Assembly: GCA_022376925.1 (NCBI GenBank)
Contig: JAIOJX010000005.1
Location: 7,716,501 to 7,780,500 of the forward strand
Direction of reading: 5' to 3'
Length of the DNA: 64,000 nt
Source: Tragulus kanchil
Lineage: Eukaryota > Chordata > Mammalia > Artiodactyla > Tragulidae
Every line of letters starts with the position of its first letter. The stretch's first letter is position 1. The position numbers and the translations under genes were made by a program. The notes beneath the pieces are model-generated. The model made no database searches. It had not been told where the DNA came from and was given only the letters and a program-made list of their open reading frames with translations. This document shows positions 20,991-32,545 of this stretch, piece by piece.

Positions 20991-21511
20991 CTCTTCATCT
21001 TTGGGAGGCTTGAAGCTGTTTTAGCCCAGTTCTTAGAAAAGGCAAACCAGCAGTTCGGGGAACTGGCCCATTGTTCTGACCCTGAGAGGCTCTGTTTTAA
21101 AGTATTTAGAAAATGTGGATACGTGCTTTACTTTGCTACCACTTGAATTCCTTGTATAATTGCTAAGCCCCAAGCCAACCTCTTGCCCCCTACGCCAGTC
21201 TCCCCCCACCGCCCTCCAGGCCTCTCTTTGCCTGGAGAAATTCTGATGATCTCTGAGAGCTGAGCCTGGTGACATCTCTGGCCACCTACCACCCTCAGGC
21301 CGAGTTTGTCCTCTGTGCCTCCTTCTTAGCTAATCCTGACCCCGGGAGCTCATTAACTCTGCCAAGAGAGGGGAACTGGGAACATCCTAGATGGTACTTT
21401 TGAAGCTTTAGTGTTATGATTCTAAAGTTTTGTGTGTGACCCCCCAAAAAACCCAAACAAAAACTCAAGTATGTGGTTTTGATGGTGCAGATAAATATGT
21501 ATATATATGTA

Positions 21512-21552
<41 letters not shown>

Positions 21553-22494
21553 TGGTAGAAATCAGATATGCAGCCCACAGAGGTCTCCCCTCCGCTGTTG
21601 CTTTTCTTAGCAGCCTCCGTGAGGGGCGTCTGAAGCGGCTGGTTTCTGTTTTCTCTTATTAGGAAGTGGTATTCTATTCCAAGCCCAGAGCCTCTGACGC
21701 GGCCAAGCTTCTGTCACGCTAACTGGGTCGGAAGACAAACCATCTCCAGGCTCGTGCCGTCCCCAAGTTCTGAAATGCTCTTTGGCCTTTCATTCCAGAA
21801 TGTTCTTCAGACCTAGTTGAAATGTCACTTAGTTCCTCAGAAAAGCTTCTCTGCTCCCCTTCCCTCCCACAGAAACAGCCACCCTGCCCACCCCCTTGAC
21901 TGCTGTCCCAAGGGGACCTCCGTCACCTCCTCACTGTGTGCGTGGATCCTGGTCCCCCTCAACCCCGCCTCTCTGCCCTCTCCGCCCTCTCCGCCTGCCA
22001 GGTCCTTTTCTAAAGGGTAGACATCCTTGTCCCCTAGGCTCAATCCGTCAGAACACTCGAGGGCCGTGGTCTCCAGGAGTTAGCAGTCCACGGATCGTGG
22101 AGCGCAGTCTCTTCATCTTTGGGAGGCTTGAAGCTGTTTTTAGCCCAGTTCTTAGAAAAGGCAAACCAGCAGTTCGGGGAACTGGCCCATTGTTCTGACC
22201 CTGAGAGGCTCTGTTTTAAAGTATTTAGAAAATGTGGATACGTGCTTTACTTTGCTACCACTTGAATTCCTTGTATAATTGCTAAGCCCCAAGCCAACCT
22301 CTTGCCCCCTACGCCAGTCTCCCCCCACCGCCCTCCAGGCCTCTCTTTGCCTGGAGAAATTCTGATGATCTCTGAGAGCTGAGCCTGGTGACATCTCTGG
22401 CCACCTACCACCCTCAGGCCGAGTTTGTCCTCTGTGCTCCTTTTCTCCTGCCTGGAACCTTATCTTCTTCTTAAGGGTGTACTGTTGTTCCTGT

Positions 22495-24682
22495 GGAGAC
22501 AGAGTGCAGAGTCCTGGAGGGCTAGAGGGAGACTTTTGTCTTGATGAGCCTCCACCCACACACTGCTGGGTGTTGTTGCTACTATAAAAGAAGAGTGTTG
22601 TTGAGACAGGAAAGGCAGAGGCAGAGCCCAATGACAGAGCTGTGGAGAACACACAGAAAACTGGTTAGAACCTGCTAGGCCCAAGGCGGCAGAAGATTCC
22701 ATTCCAGTGGGCCTTGGGCCTCAAAGGACACACCCACAGACACCACGAGAGGGCCAAGGCCAACCATTGCACTCAGTCTGGTGACTCAGTTGTGTCCAAC
22801 TTTTGGGGCAACCCCATGGACTACAGCGCACTAGGCTTCCCTGTCCTTCACTATCTCCCAGGGTTTGCTCAGATTCATGTCCATCGAGTTGGTGATGTCA
22901 TCCAACCACCTCATCCTCTGTCATCTCCTCCTGCCTTCAATCTTTCCCAGCATCCTAGCACTGGGGAAATGAGTTAACTCTTCACATCAGGTGGCCAACG
23001 TATTGAAACTTCAGCTTTAGCATCAGTCCTTCCAATGAATGTTCAGGGTTGATTTCCTTTAGGATTGACTGGTTTGATCTCCTTGTTGTTCAAGGGACTC
23101 TCAGGAGTGTTCTCTAGCACCACGGTTAGAAGACATCAATTCTTCAATACTCAGCCTTCTTTATGATCCAGCTCTCCTATTAGTACATGACTACTATCGA
23201 AATCATAGCTTTGACTAAACAGTTTTGTCAGCAAAGCGATGTCTCTGCTTTTTAATATGCTGTCTGGGTTTGTCATAAGTTTTCTTCCAAGGAGCAAGTG
23301 TCTTTTTTTTTTTTTAATTAATTAATTTATTTATTTGACTGTGCTGGGTCTCAGTTGCAGTACGTGGGATCTAGCTCCCTGACCAGGGCTCGAACCCAGG
23401 CCTCCTGCATTGGAAGCCAGGAGTCTTAGCCACTGGGCCACCAGAGAAGTCCTGAGTAAGTGTCTTTTAATTTCATGGCTTCAGTCACTGTCTGCAGTGA
23501 TTTTGGAGCCCAAGAAAATAAAGTCTGTCTGTTTCCATTGTTTGCCCATCTATTTGCCATGAAGTGATGGGACTGGCCATCTTTTGTCTTAGGGTGTAGG
23601 GGAGACAGAGTGCAGAGTCCTGGAGGGCTAGAGGGAGACTTTTGTCTTGATGAGCCTCCACCCACACACTGCTGGGTGTTGTTGCTACTATAAAAGAAGA
23701 GTGTTGTTGAGACAGGAAAGGCAGAGGCAGAGCCCAATGACAGAGCTGTGGAGAACACACAGAAAACTGGTTAGAACCTGCTAGGCCCAAGGCGGCAGAA
23801 GATTCCATTCCAGTGGGCCTTGGGCCTCAAAGGACACACCCACAGACACCACGAGAGGGCCAAGGCCAACCATTGCACTCAGTCTGGTGACTCAGTTGTG
23901 TCCAACTTTTGGGGCAACCCCATGGACTACAGCGCACTAGGCTTCCCTGTCCTTCACTATCTCCCAGGGTTTGCTCAGATTCATGTCCATCGAGTTGGTG
24001 ATGTCATCCAACCACCTCATCCTCTGTCATCTCCTCCTGCCTTCAATCTTTCCCAGCATCCTAGCACTGGGGAAATGAGTTAACTCTTCACATCAGGTGG
24101 CCAACGATTGAAACTTCAGCTTTAGCATCAGTCCTTCCAATGAATGTTCAGGGTTGATTTCCTTTAGGATTGACTGGTTTGATCTCCTTGTTGTTCAAGG
24201 GACTCTCAGGAGTGTTCTCTAGCACCACGGTTAGAAGACATCAATTCTTCAATACTCAGCCTTCTTTATGATCCAGCTCTCCTATTAGTACATGACTACT
24301 ATCGAAATCATAGCTTTGACTAAACAGTTTTGTCAGCAAAGCGATGTCTCTGCTTTTTAATATGCTGTCTGGGTTTGTCATAAGTTTTCTTCCAAGGAGC
24401 AAGTGTCTTTTTTTTTTTTTAATTAATTAATTTATTTATTTGACTGTGCTGGGTCTCAGTTGCAGTACGTGGGATCTAGCTCCCTGACCAGGGCTCGAAC
24501 CCAGGCCTCCTGCATTGGAAGCCAGGAGTCTTAGCCACTGGGCCACCAGAGAAGTCCTGAGTAAGTGTCTTTTAATTTCATGGCTTCAGTCACTGTCTGC
24601 AGTGATTTTGGAGCCCAAGAAAATAAAGTCTGTCTGTTTCCATTGTTTGCCCATCTATTTGCCATGAAGTGATGGGACTGGA
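22495..24682. repeat. Tandem duplication D8 (period 1106)
   Basis: Bases 22495-23576 match 23601-24682. The last 24 bases of copy 1 (23577-23600) are a garbled, shortened version of what follows 24682 in copy 2. The block holds part of a BovB LINE with its inserted SINE. Confidence 0.9.
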
Positions 24683-24872
24683 GGCCATGATCTTTGTTTT
24701 CTGATTTTGGAGTTTTAAGCCAGGCTTTTCACTCTCCTCTTTAACCTTCCTCAAGAGGCTCTTTAGTTCTTCTTTGCTTTCTACCATTTGGGTAGTATCA
24801 TCTGCATACCTGAGGTTATTGATATTTCTCCCAGCAATCTTGATTCCAACTTAGGATTCATCCAGCCCAGCA
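22770..24872 (-). mobile_element. BovB LINE 3' portion
   Basis: The minus strand encodes RTE-type reverse-transcriptase C-terminal sequence. At 24590-24787 it reads KSLLRKVKEESEKPGLKLQN followed by Q-KTKIMASSPITSW. The + strand shows the usual antisense landmarks: TGATTTCCTTTAGGATTGAC, CCAGCTCTCCTATTAGTACA and TTTCTCCCAGCAATCTTGAT. The 3' end matches the Bov-A region (about 22770). Frames are broken and the 5' part is absent. Apparent length is doubled by D8; the true remnant is about 1 kb. Confidence 0.85.
23308..23454 (-). mobile_element. tRNA-type SINE inserted in the BovB LINE
   Basis: Poly(T) then AATTAATTAATTTATTTATT, body, and the reversed head GCCACTGGGCCACCAGAGAA. The repeat AAGTGTCTTT on both sides (23297 and 23459) is its target-site duplication. 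The D8 copy is at about 24412-24560. Confidence 0.8.
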
Positions 24873-25270
24873 TTTTGCCTACAAAATTACCCAGCCCATA
24901 AAAACTGACACCACCATATCTCACTGTTGCCTTCTGAGATGGTCCATACTTTACCTGTAGAATATGTATTTCCCTGAATAAAACTGTTTTTTAACTCTGT
25001 TTCTGCTGGCTCTTGAAGATCTTCCTGCAAGGAGCCAGGGACCCTCACTTGGCAACCTGACCCAGGGACTCACTGAGACCTGGGACCTCACCATTCTCTC
25101 GCATCTCGTTTGTTTCCCTGAAAATTTACTGGTGTCATGCAAACCAGGAAGTTTTCTATTGCCCAAATCACTAACAGCTGACCATCAACCCAGGTTTACT
25201 CACCACAAAAGAAGGCAGGTAAACTCATCAAATGAATATTTTCAACATCAGGCATTGGACAAACTGCCTT
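24873..25270. other. No recognised feature
   Basis: Sequence between the BovB element and an L1 segment. The short minus frame at 24951-25166 has no recognisable motif. Confidence 0.4.
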
Positions 25271-25610
25271 TCTTCCTCTAAGTTTATAGTTTTATTGAGG
25301 TATAATTTACATACCGCAGAATTGAGAGGGGTAATTCAGCTACATAATAACTCATACTATAAAACTCACCTGTTTCAAGTACACAACTAAATGATTTTTC
25401 GTATCTTTATAAGTGCACCCCCATAGCCCCAAATGAATTTAGAATATTTTTATCACCTGCAGAAGAAACTTCACAGCCATTTACAACCCTTTGTTTTCTG
25501 TCTGAATAGATTTGCCTTTACTGGACATTTCATATAAGTCAAGCCACGTGTATGTGAAAGTGTCCAGCCTCAATCTGAGACTTAAAACCCAGGGCTCAGA
25601 CTTAATCAAA
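25271..25610 (-). mobile_element. L1 segment, antisense (left part)
   Basis: TTTATAGTTTTATTGAGGTATAATTTACATACC and TTTCATATAAGTCAAGCCA fit antisense L1 sequence. It appears to continue at about 26490-26720 and 27810-27850 (TTCATCTGTTGATAAACTTT, ACACATGTTTTCATTTCTCC) after the LTR and SINE insertions. Confidence 0.6.
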
Positions 25611-25963
25611 ACTGTTTGGGGGGCTTCCCTGGTGGTCCAGTGGGTAAGGACACCACCTTGCAGTGCAAGGGGCGCCGGTTCGAGCCCTGGCCTGGGAAGA
25701 TCCCACGTGCCGCAGAGCGGCTGGACCGATGTGTCCAATTACCGAGCCGGAGCTCTGGAGCGCATGCGCCCAGAGCCGGTGCTCTGTGACGACAGAGGCC
25801 ACCACGATGGGAGGCCCACAGGAGCCAAAGAACAAAGACGGATGAAAATGGACAAATGAAAGACCAACAGAAGTGGCCCGCCTGCTCTCCTCCCTCCCCA
25901 CCCCACCACCACCAAAATAAATAAATAAATAAATAAATCTTTAAAAAAAAAAACTGTTTGGGA
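25608..25963 (+). mobile_element. tRNA-derived SINE, young family, copy S5
   Basis: Full length with intact pol III boxes: A box TGGTCCAGTGGG at 25633 and B box GGTTCGAGCCC at 25678. It has the CGCATGCGCCCAGAGCC core, the GACCAACAGAAGTGGCCCGC segment and an AAATAAATAAATAAATAAATC tail. The perfect direct repeat AAACTGTTTGGG borders it (25608 and 25952). The D9 copy lies at 26724-27053. Confidence 0.9.
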
Positions 25964-27810
25964 CTTGAACCCACGTGACCAGGACTCGAACCCGGCCTAA
26001 ACCCTGCTTGGGACGTCAGCCAGGACTCGAACCCAACCAAAACGCTGGTAATTAAAATCACTCACCCAATGTCTGGACCCACTGAGGTTCAGGTTCTTCA
26101 TGTCTCTTTGCAGAGAAGAATTCAGCAAGAGACAAAGTGATAGGTGAGAAATGGATTTATTCTGATTCAGAGAAAGCACACTCCACAGACAGAGTGTGGG
26201 CCATGACAGAGCAAACCAAGTGGCCCTGAAAGCATGGCGTTCTTAGCTTTTATAGGCTGGGTAATTCCATATGCTAATGAGTGGGAGGGTTATTCCAGCT
26301 CTTTTAGGGAGGGGTGGAACTGTCATGGCGCCTCTGGGTGTGTCATTTAGCTTGCTGACTGAGGATCAAGGTCTGGTCTGCCATCTTGGACCCATTTGAT
26401 TCTGATGGGTTTATGCTGTGTCCTTGGGCTGTCATTCTTTTCAAAAATTGTGCCCTTCCCCTTTTCCGTCTAACCCTTACATATGCTTTCTCTTGTCTGT
26501 CTCCTACCATTTAATGTAATGATTTTGAGGACTATCCAGGGTCTAGCCTGAATCAGTACTTCTTTCCTTTATATAGATGACTACTGTTCCATTATGAGGC
26601 TGCATTCCATCTTGTTTATTCATTCATCTGTTGATAAACTTTTTGGTTGTTTTTACTTTGGGGCGACGAACATTTCCTGGGCATGTCTTTGTATAGACAC
26701 ATGTTTTCATTTCTCCTGGGGTTGGTCCAGTGGGTAAGGACACCACCTTGCAGTGCAAGGGGCGCCGGTTCGAGCCCTGGCCTGGGAAGATCCCACGTGC
26801 CGCAGAGCGGCTGGACCGATGTGTCCAATTACCGAGCCGGAGCTCTGGAGCGCATGCGCCCAGAGCCGGTGCTCTGTGACGACAGAGGCCACCACGATGG
26901 GAGGCCCACAGGAGCCAAAGAACAAAGACGGATGAAAATGGACAAATGAAAGACCAACAGAAGTGGCCCGCCTGCTCTCCTCCCTCCCCACCCCACCACC
27001 ACCAAAATAAATAAATAAATAAATAAATCTTTAAAAAAAAAAACTGTTTGGGACTTGAACCCACGTGACCAGGACTCGAACCCGGCCTAAACCCTGCTTG
27101 GGACGTCAGCCAGGACTCGAACCCAACCAAAACGCTGGTAATTAAAATCACTCACCCAATGTCTGGACCCACTGAGGTTCAGGTTCTTCATGTCTCTTTG
27201 CAGAGAAGAATTCAGCAAGAGACAAAGTGATAGGTGAGAAATGGATTTATTCTGATTCAGAGAAAGCACACTCCACAGACAGAGTGTGGGCCATGACAGA
27301 GCAAACCAAGTGGCCCTGAAAGCATGGCGTTCTTAGCTTTTATAGGCTGGGTAATTCCATATGCTAATGAGTGGGAGGGTTATTCCAGCTCTTTTAGGGA
27401 GGGGTGGAACTGTCATGGCGCCTCTGGGTGTGTCATTTAGCTTGCTGACTGAGGATCAAGGTCTGGTCTGCCATCTTGGACCCATTTGATTCTGATGGGT
27501 TTATGCTGTGTCCTTGGGCTGTCATTCTTTTCAAAAATTGTGCCCTTCCCCTTTTCCGTCTAACCCTTACATATGCTTTCTCTTGTCTGTCTCCTACCAT
27601 TTAATGTAATGATTTTGAGGACTATCCAGGGTCTAGCCTGAATCAGTACTTCTTTCCTTTATATAGATGACTACTGTTCCATTATGAGGCTGCATTCCAT
27701 CTTGTTTATTCATTCATCTGTTGATAAACTTTTTGGTTGTTTTTACTTTGGGGCGACGAACATTTCCTGGGCATGTCTTTGTATAGACACATGTTTTCAT
27801 TTCTCCTGGG
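25634..27810. repeat. Tandem duplication D9 (period 1090)
   Basis: Bases 25634-26720 match 26724-27810. Copy 2 starts within the SINE head at GGTCCAGTGGG and therefore lacks the first bases and the 5' target-site repeat. That shows that the second SINE is not an independent insertion. Confidence 0.9.
25960..26485 (-). mobile_element. Ruminant endogenous retrovirus LTR (solo/partial)
   Basis: The block with TCTTCATGTCTCTTTGCAGA, GAATTCAGCAAGAGACAAAG, TAGGCTGGGTAATTCCATAT, GGCGCCTCTGGGTGTGTCAT and GCCATCTTGGACCCATTTGA has the look of a bovine ERVK-like LTR. An AATAAA on the minus strand (about 26155) suggests minus orientation. No gag, pol or env frames are present. The D9 copy is at about 27050-27575. 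The family name and exact ends need a repeat library. Confidence 0.6.
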
Positions 27811-27849
27811 TAGATTCCAAAAGTAAGATTGTGGGTCCAGTATATTTGA

Positions 27850-28483
27850 CCCTCTAGAAACATAGGAGGGGTTTGTTTAAATCCACACCACGTTGCTGCT
27901 CCCAGTTCTATTTCTTGTGTTACCAAGCTTGACCAATTTAGGACAGAGTCTGACAAAGTTTCACAAGCATTTGTTTTTTACCTCTGAGGATTCCTAAATG
28001 TGTCTCTCTAGTTTTATCCTTCTTAGGAAAGAAGTGAATTTCAAATTCCCGTAATCTTTGCACTCCTAACTAAGCTCCTTCTAGTCATGGTGAAAAATCA
28101 TAACAATTTTTATGGAAGGTAAATCAGCCACCCGGGTAGAACTTTCCATGCAGATACTGAGCTGTGCACAGCTGATTTTAGCTGTTTGCTCTTTGTGACT
28201 TTTCAGGGCTTTATAGTCCCAAGCCCTATAAAGTCACAAGGCTTTGGTCTCGTGAATCTGGCAAAACCTAGATAGCTTCAAAGCCATTAAAGGGAAGGTT
28301 TAGATAGGAGAGGGAAATGAGGTTAAGGACAATCCAAGGCAGGATTGGGAATGAAATTAACCATAATGATAGGTCACTATTGACAAGATGTGGAGCCTGA
28401 GGATAGAAACCCAGAGTCATTCTGGGGGTCCCTGGGTACTTCACAGCACCGTTCTAGTGCAGCTGGAAATGGCTCTCTTTCCC
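27850..28483. other. No recognised gene; contains an inverted repeat
   Basis: Unassigned sequence with a nested stem-loop at 28195-28238 and purine-rich DNA afterwards. Short minus frames have no motif. Confidence 0.4.
28195..28238. repeat. Imperfect inverted repeat (hairpin)
   Basis: GTGACTTTTTCAGGGCTT pairs imperfectly with AAGCCCTATAAAGTCAC across a short loop. A nested perfect pair CTTTATAG/CTATAAAG allows an alternative fold. Confidence 0.6.
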
Positions 28484-28504
28484 CAAAATGCATGGAGTGC
28501 TTCT

Positions 28505-28722
28505 AGGCTTCCCTAGTGACTCTGTGGTGAATAATCGGCCTGCCATGCAGGAGACCCAGGAGATGCAGGTTCAATCCCTGGGTTAGCAAGATCCCCTGGA
28601 GAAGACAATGACAACCCACTCTAATATTCCAGCCTGGAGAAAGCTATGAATGGAGGAGCCTGGTGGGCTACAGCCCATGGGGTCGCAAAGAATCAGCCAT
28701 AACTGAGCGACTAAACAGTGGA
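28505..28722 (+). mobile_element. Bov-tA/Bov-A dimer SINE (BovtA2 type)
   Basis: A tRNA head (GGCTTCCCTAGTGACTCTGT) is joined to the Bov-A unit (GACAATGACAACCCACTC, GAGCCTGGTGGGCTACAGCC, CATGGGGTCGCAAAGAATC). The D10 copy is at about 29620-29836. Confidence 0.8.
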
Positions 28723-29204
28723 GTGCTTTTAGTTTGTCCCCAAACTGCTTCCCGTCATGGCAGCTTCTTACTCTACCTGTGTCCATGCCCGCTGATCCCC
28801 TGGACGTCGCTGCCAGCTGGCTACATGTCGATCCTGGTAGCGTGTTGGGCGCACAAAGCCCATGGCAGCCAGGGATCCTTGGCCTGACACCTGTGTAGGA
28901 AAAGACTTCATTCCGTTTTTTTTTAAGCAGGTGCCAGTCAAATGACTGTTTCCAGTACATGCCCTGGCATGAGAATTGTTGAAGATGACTTCCTTGATAT
29001 ACCATCCCACATGAAAAACCCAGATTTTAACATCTCAGAGGAACATGTCTATTTGGTCAGAAAGGTGGGGAAAGAGCTGACACTGGTCATGATCTTCAGG
29101 TAGACTTGTCCTGTGTGAATTCTGCAGACAGGGCCTATTTCTGCAGCCTAGGGGGCTCCAACATTGGCACTATTTTGGAGGTTTATCTTTGTTTGTGTTC
29201 CAGG

Positions 29205-29336
29205 ATTTTGTTTTGTTTTGTTTTTGGCAATACCAAGCTGCTTATGGGACCTTAGTTCCCTAACCAGGGATTGAACCCCTGCCCATGATAGCAAGAGTGC
29301 AGAATCCTTACCACTGGACTACCAGGGAATTTTCCC
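29205..29336 (-). mobile_element. CHR-type SINE, antisense
   Basis: TTTTGGCAATACCAAGCTGC, TTCCCTAACCAGGGATTGAA and TTACCACTGGACTACCAGGG are the reversed tail, body and head. The D10 copy is at about 30319-30450. Confidence 0.7.
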
Positions 29337-29512
29337 GGCACTATTTTATGGATGAAGGTAATATAAATGGGGCCAAAGAAGAAATTCCATAGAACAAATA
29401 CTTTCTCCAGGAGAGAACAGAAAGATTTCATATTAATGTTTCATTCGACTAAGTCATTTAAACCTCTCAAGAATTCTCTGGGGGAAGTCAATAGTACTAT
29501 CTCCAATTATCA

Positions 29513-29597
29513 GGGGCCATCCCTGGTGGTCCGGCAGTTAGGGCTCTTTGTTTCCAGCAGAGGGAGCACAGGTTTGATCCCCAGGTCCAGGAACGGT
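29513..29597 (+). mobile_element. CHR-type SINE (5' part; full version in copy 2)
   Basis: CCATCCCTGGTGGTCCGGCA begins a SINE cut by the D10 junction. The full element is seen at 30627-30800 with CCACACGCGGAGACC, GCCGCAACTAAGACCCAGGG and an AAATAAAT tail. Confidence 0.7.
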
Positions 29598-30800
29598 TTG
29601 CAAAATGCATGGAGTGCTTCTAGGCTCCTAGTGACTCTGTGGTGAATAATCGGCCTGCCATGCAGGAGACCCAGGAGATGCAGGTTCAATCCCTGGGTTA
29701 GCAAGATCCCCTGAGAAGACAATGACAACCCACTCTAATATTCCAGCCTGGAGAAAGCTATGAATGGAGGAGCCTGGTGGGCTACAGCCCATGGGGTCGC
29801 AAAGAATCAGCCATAACTGAGCGACTAAACAGTGGAGTGCTTTTAGTTTGTCCCCAAACTGCTTCCCGTCATGGCAGCTTCTTACTCTACCTGTGTCCAT
29901 GCCCGCTGATCCCCTGGACGTCGCTGCCAGCTGGCTACATGTCGATCCTGGTAGCGTGTTGGGCGCACAAAGCCCATGGCAGCCAGGGATCCTTGGCCTG
30001 ACACCTGTGTAGGAAAAGACTTCATTCCGTTTTTTTTTAAGCAGGTGCCAGTCAAATGACTTTTTCCCAGTACATGCCCTGGCATGAGAATTGTTGAAGA
30101 TGACTTCCTTGATATACCATCCCACATGAAAAACCCAGATTTTAACATCTCAGAGGAACATGTCTATTTGGTCAGAAAGGTGGGGAAAGAGCTGACACTG
30201 GTCATGATCTTCAGGTAGACTTGTCCTGTGTGAATTCTGCAGACAGGGCCTATTTCTGCAGCCTAGGGGGCTCCAACATTGGCACTATTTTGGAGGTTTA
30301 TCTTTGTTTGTGTTCCAGGATTTTGTTTTGTTTTGTTTTTGGCAATACCAAGCTGCTTATGGGACCTTAGTTCCCTAACCAGGGATTGAACCCCTGCCCA
30401 TGATAGCAAGAGTGCAGAATCCTTACCACTGGACTACCAGGGAATTTCCTGGCACTATTTTATGGATGAAGGTAATATAAATGGGGCCAAAGAAGAAATT
30501 CCATAGAACAAATACTTTCTCCAGGAGAGAACAGAAAGATTTCATATTAATGTTTCATTCGACTAAGTCATTTAAACCTCTCAAGAATTCTCTGGGGGAA
30601 GTCAATAGTACTATCTCCAATTATCAGGGGCCATCCCTGGTGGTCCGGCAGTTAGGGCTCTTTGTTTCCAGCAGAGGGAGCACAGGTTTGATCCCCCCAG
30701 GTCCAGGAACGAGGATCCTGCAGGCCACACGCGGAGACCGAAGACACCATCTGCCGCAACTAAGACCCAGGGCCGCCAAATAAATATTAAAAAAGAGAGA

Positions 30801-31317
30801 TTAAAGAAAACCCTTGTTTTCTTTACCAAGAAAGAAAAGAAACTACTACTCCTTGAATGGCTAGAAAATGTTCGAAGATCTTAACGAGTTGTCAACCTTT
30901 TAAGCTGATGTCAAAATTACTATATGTATCCTACTTATACACTTATAAAAATAGTATAAAGAGCTGTCCTTTAGCCTTCACTTGCACTCCAAAATCTAAG
31001 ACATTCTACCATATTTGCCTTAATCTTTGCTTCCTCTCTCTCTCTCTTATTTATGCTTTTCCTAAGCCATTTGCAAATTGTCTCTTACTCTTTGGAAGTG
31101 TATTTTCTGACCACAGAGGTTCTCTCCTGCATAGGTTCCTATCGTGGTACAGACTTCCGGTGCTGCAGCATGCCCTCTTGAATCCCCAGATCTGACGCCA
31201 GTATCACCGCTGTATTAATAATGCCCTTCCTAAATCTAAACTCCAAGTAAGCAACTTGAGTTGCACTTAGCTGTCACATCTCTTCAGTCTCCTCCAATTT
31301 AGAACAGTTTCTCTAGA
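30801..31317. other. No recognised feature
   Basis: AT-rich unassigned DNA with a short CT run at about 31036-31048. The frame at 30857-31195 has no motif. Confidence 0.4.
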
Positions 31318-31445
31318 CAAGCAGACCGGAGTGGATTGCCATTTCCTTCTCCAGTGGATCTTCCCGACCCAGAGGTAGAACCCTCATCGGCGAGTCTTTG
31401 ACAATGCAGGTGGATTCTTTTACTGCTGAGCCTCTGGGGCTTCCT
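31318..31445 (-). mobile_element. Bov-A SINE fragment
   Basis: GGAGTGGATTGCCATTTCCT, TCTCCAGTGGATCTTCCCGA and CTTTTACTGCTGAGCCTCTGG are antisense Bov-A. Confidence 0.7.
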
Positions 31446-31449
31446 ATGA

Positions 31450-31506
31450 ATCTGTATCTATCTATCTATATCTATGGACCTATCTCTTTATATCTATGGA
31501 CCTGTC
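31450..31506. repeat. (TCTA)n imperfect microsatellite
   Basis: TATCTATCTATCTATATCTATGG repeated with interruptions. Confidence 0.75.
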
Positions 31507-31532
31507 TGTCTCCACCGTTTATTTAAAACCAT

Positions 31533-31680
31533 AGGGATTCCCAGGTTGCCCAGTGGTTAGGACTCTGTGCTTTCCCTGTCACGGCCTGGGTTTGATCTCT
31601 GGTCAGGGAACGAGGATCCCACAAGCCTCACAGCAAGGCGAGACAAATAGACAGGCACAAATTCCTATGAGCTTCAATTC
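31533..31680 (+). mobile_element. CHR-type SINE
   Basis: GGGATTCCCAGGTTGCCCAG, GGTTTGATCTCTGGTCAGGG and AGGATCCCACAAGCCTCACA give head and body in order; the tail is weak. Confidence 0.6.
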
Positions 31681-31924
31681 CAATCCAACAACAAAGGCGT
31701 CTTTCTTCTCCATTTCCTCCCTGGCAGTGAGGAGCTGGGTCCCCATTTACCTTAGTGTGCTCACGCATCTTCCTCCTCCCGCTCCATGTGGCTGGTCTTT
31801 CCCACGGTGCTTAGCTGACATCTCGGCTCCTGGACGTGCTGGTTCCCCCTCCGCCAGCCCTAGCCTTGGCCTCTGCGAAGAGCGGAGGAACTTGGGATGA
31901 ATTTTGATACTCTTACAGATATAT

Positions 31925-32098
31925 CTGTATTGGGAGGCAGTTTAATATATACATATATAGATTCAGAGTTCGGCTCTAATGTCACCCAACTTTGAGACCC
32001 GGGGTATATGTTGGACACGTCTCCCTTGCTCATCTTTAAAATGGGAATAATCATTGTGCCTGCTTTACAGAGTTATTGTGCTACATGAAAATTAGTGA
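31925..32098 (+). mobile_element. MIR-type ancient SINE
   Basis: GGAGGCAGTTTAATATATAC, AGATTCAGAGTTCGGCTCTA, CATCTTTAAAATGGGAATAATC and TTACAGAGTTATTGTG follow the MIR consensus order. Confidence 0.6.
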
Positions 32099-32329
32099 CT
32101 TGATCTCTGCAAAAAGACAAAAGATAGGGATGGGTCACAGGGACTTGACCCCTGGAGAGTATCTTTAGATGCCTGGTTAGTAATTAGTTCGAGAGACTTT
32201 GGAAACCCAGCCTGCCTAGGACCAATTATTCCTCTGGGTTAGGTCAGAACCTGCAGACGTGCGACCACCTGAAGAGGGAGCTAGTGAGGTAGCATCTGGA
32301 AGTCCAGTGAAAGGGAAAAATCCAGTGAA

Positions 32330-32545
32330 AGGAAAAGTGTTAGTCACTCAGTCCTGTCTGACTCTTTTGCCACCCAGAGGACAGTAGCCCCGCCCGGCTC
32401 CTTTGCCCAGGGGATTTCCTAGGCAAGAATACCAGAGGGACTTGCCATTTCCTTCTCCAGGAAGTCTTCCTGACCCAGAGATCGAACTCGTCTCCTGCAT
32501 TGGCAGGCGGGTTCATCATCACTGACCCGCCTGGGAAGCTCCTAA
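32330..32545 (-). mobile_element. Bov-A/ART2-type SINE
   Basis: GTTAGTCACTCAGTCCTGTC, CCCCGCCCGGCTCCTTTGCC, TGCCATTTCCTTCTCCAGG and TTCATCATCACTGACCCGCC. Confidence 0.8.

Larger units (their letters stand above)
20204..22440. repeat. Tandem duplication D7 (period 1134 shrinking to 1118)
   Basis: Bases 20204 to about 21318 match 21338-22440, with about 20 noisy bases before the junction. Over the first 250 bases copy 2 loses about 16 bases, nearly all single-base shortenings of homopolymers (G5 to G4, T5 to T4, C8 to C6, A9 to A6) or loss in the TA repeat. Further in, the copies are near-identical. Copy 1 ends in scrambled bases at 21319-21337. Confidence 0.9.
28484..30708. repeat. Tandem duplication D10 (period 1117-1114)
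   Basis: Bases 28484-29596 match 29601-30708. Copy 2 begins with small deletions (GGCTTCCCTAGTG becomes GGCTCCTAGTG, CCTGGAGAAG becomes CCTGAGAAG). Copy 1 ends in shortened CCCC and five scrambled bases. Confidence 0.9.

Noticed and set aside
25960..26485. Complete endogenous retrovirus
   Set aside because: Only LTR-like sequence is seen. No internal retroviral frames lie nearby on either strand.
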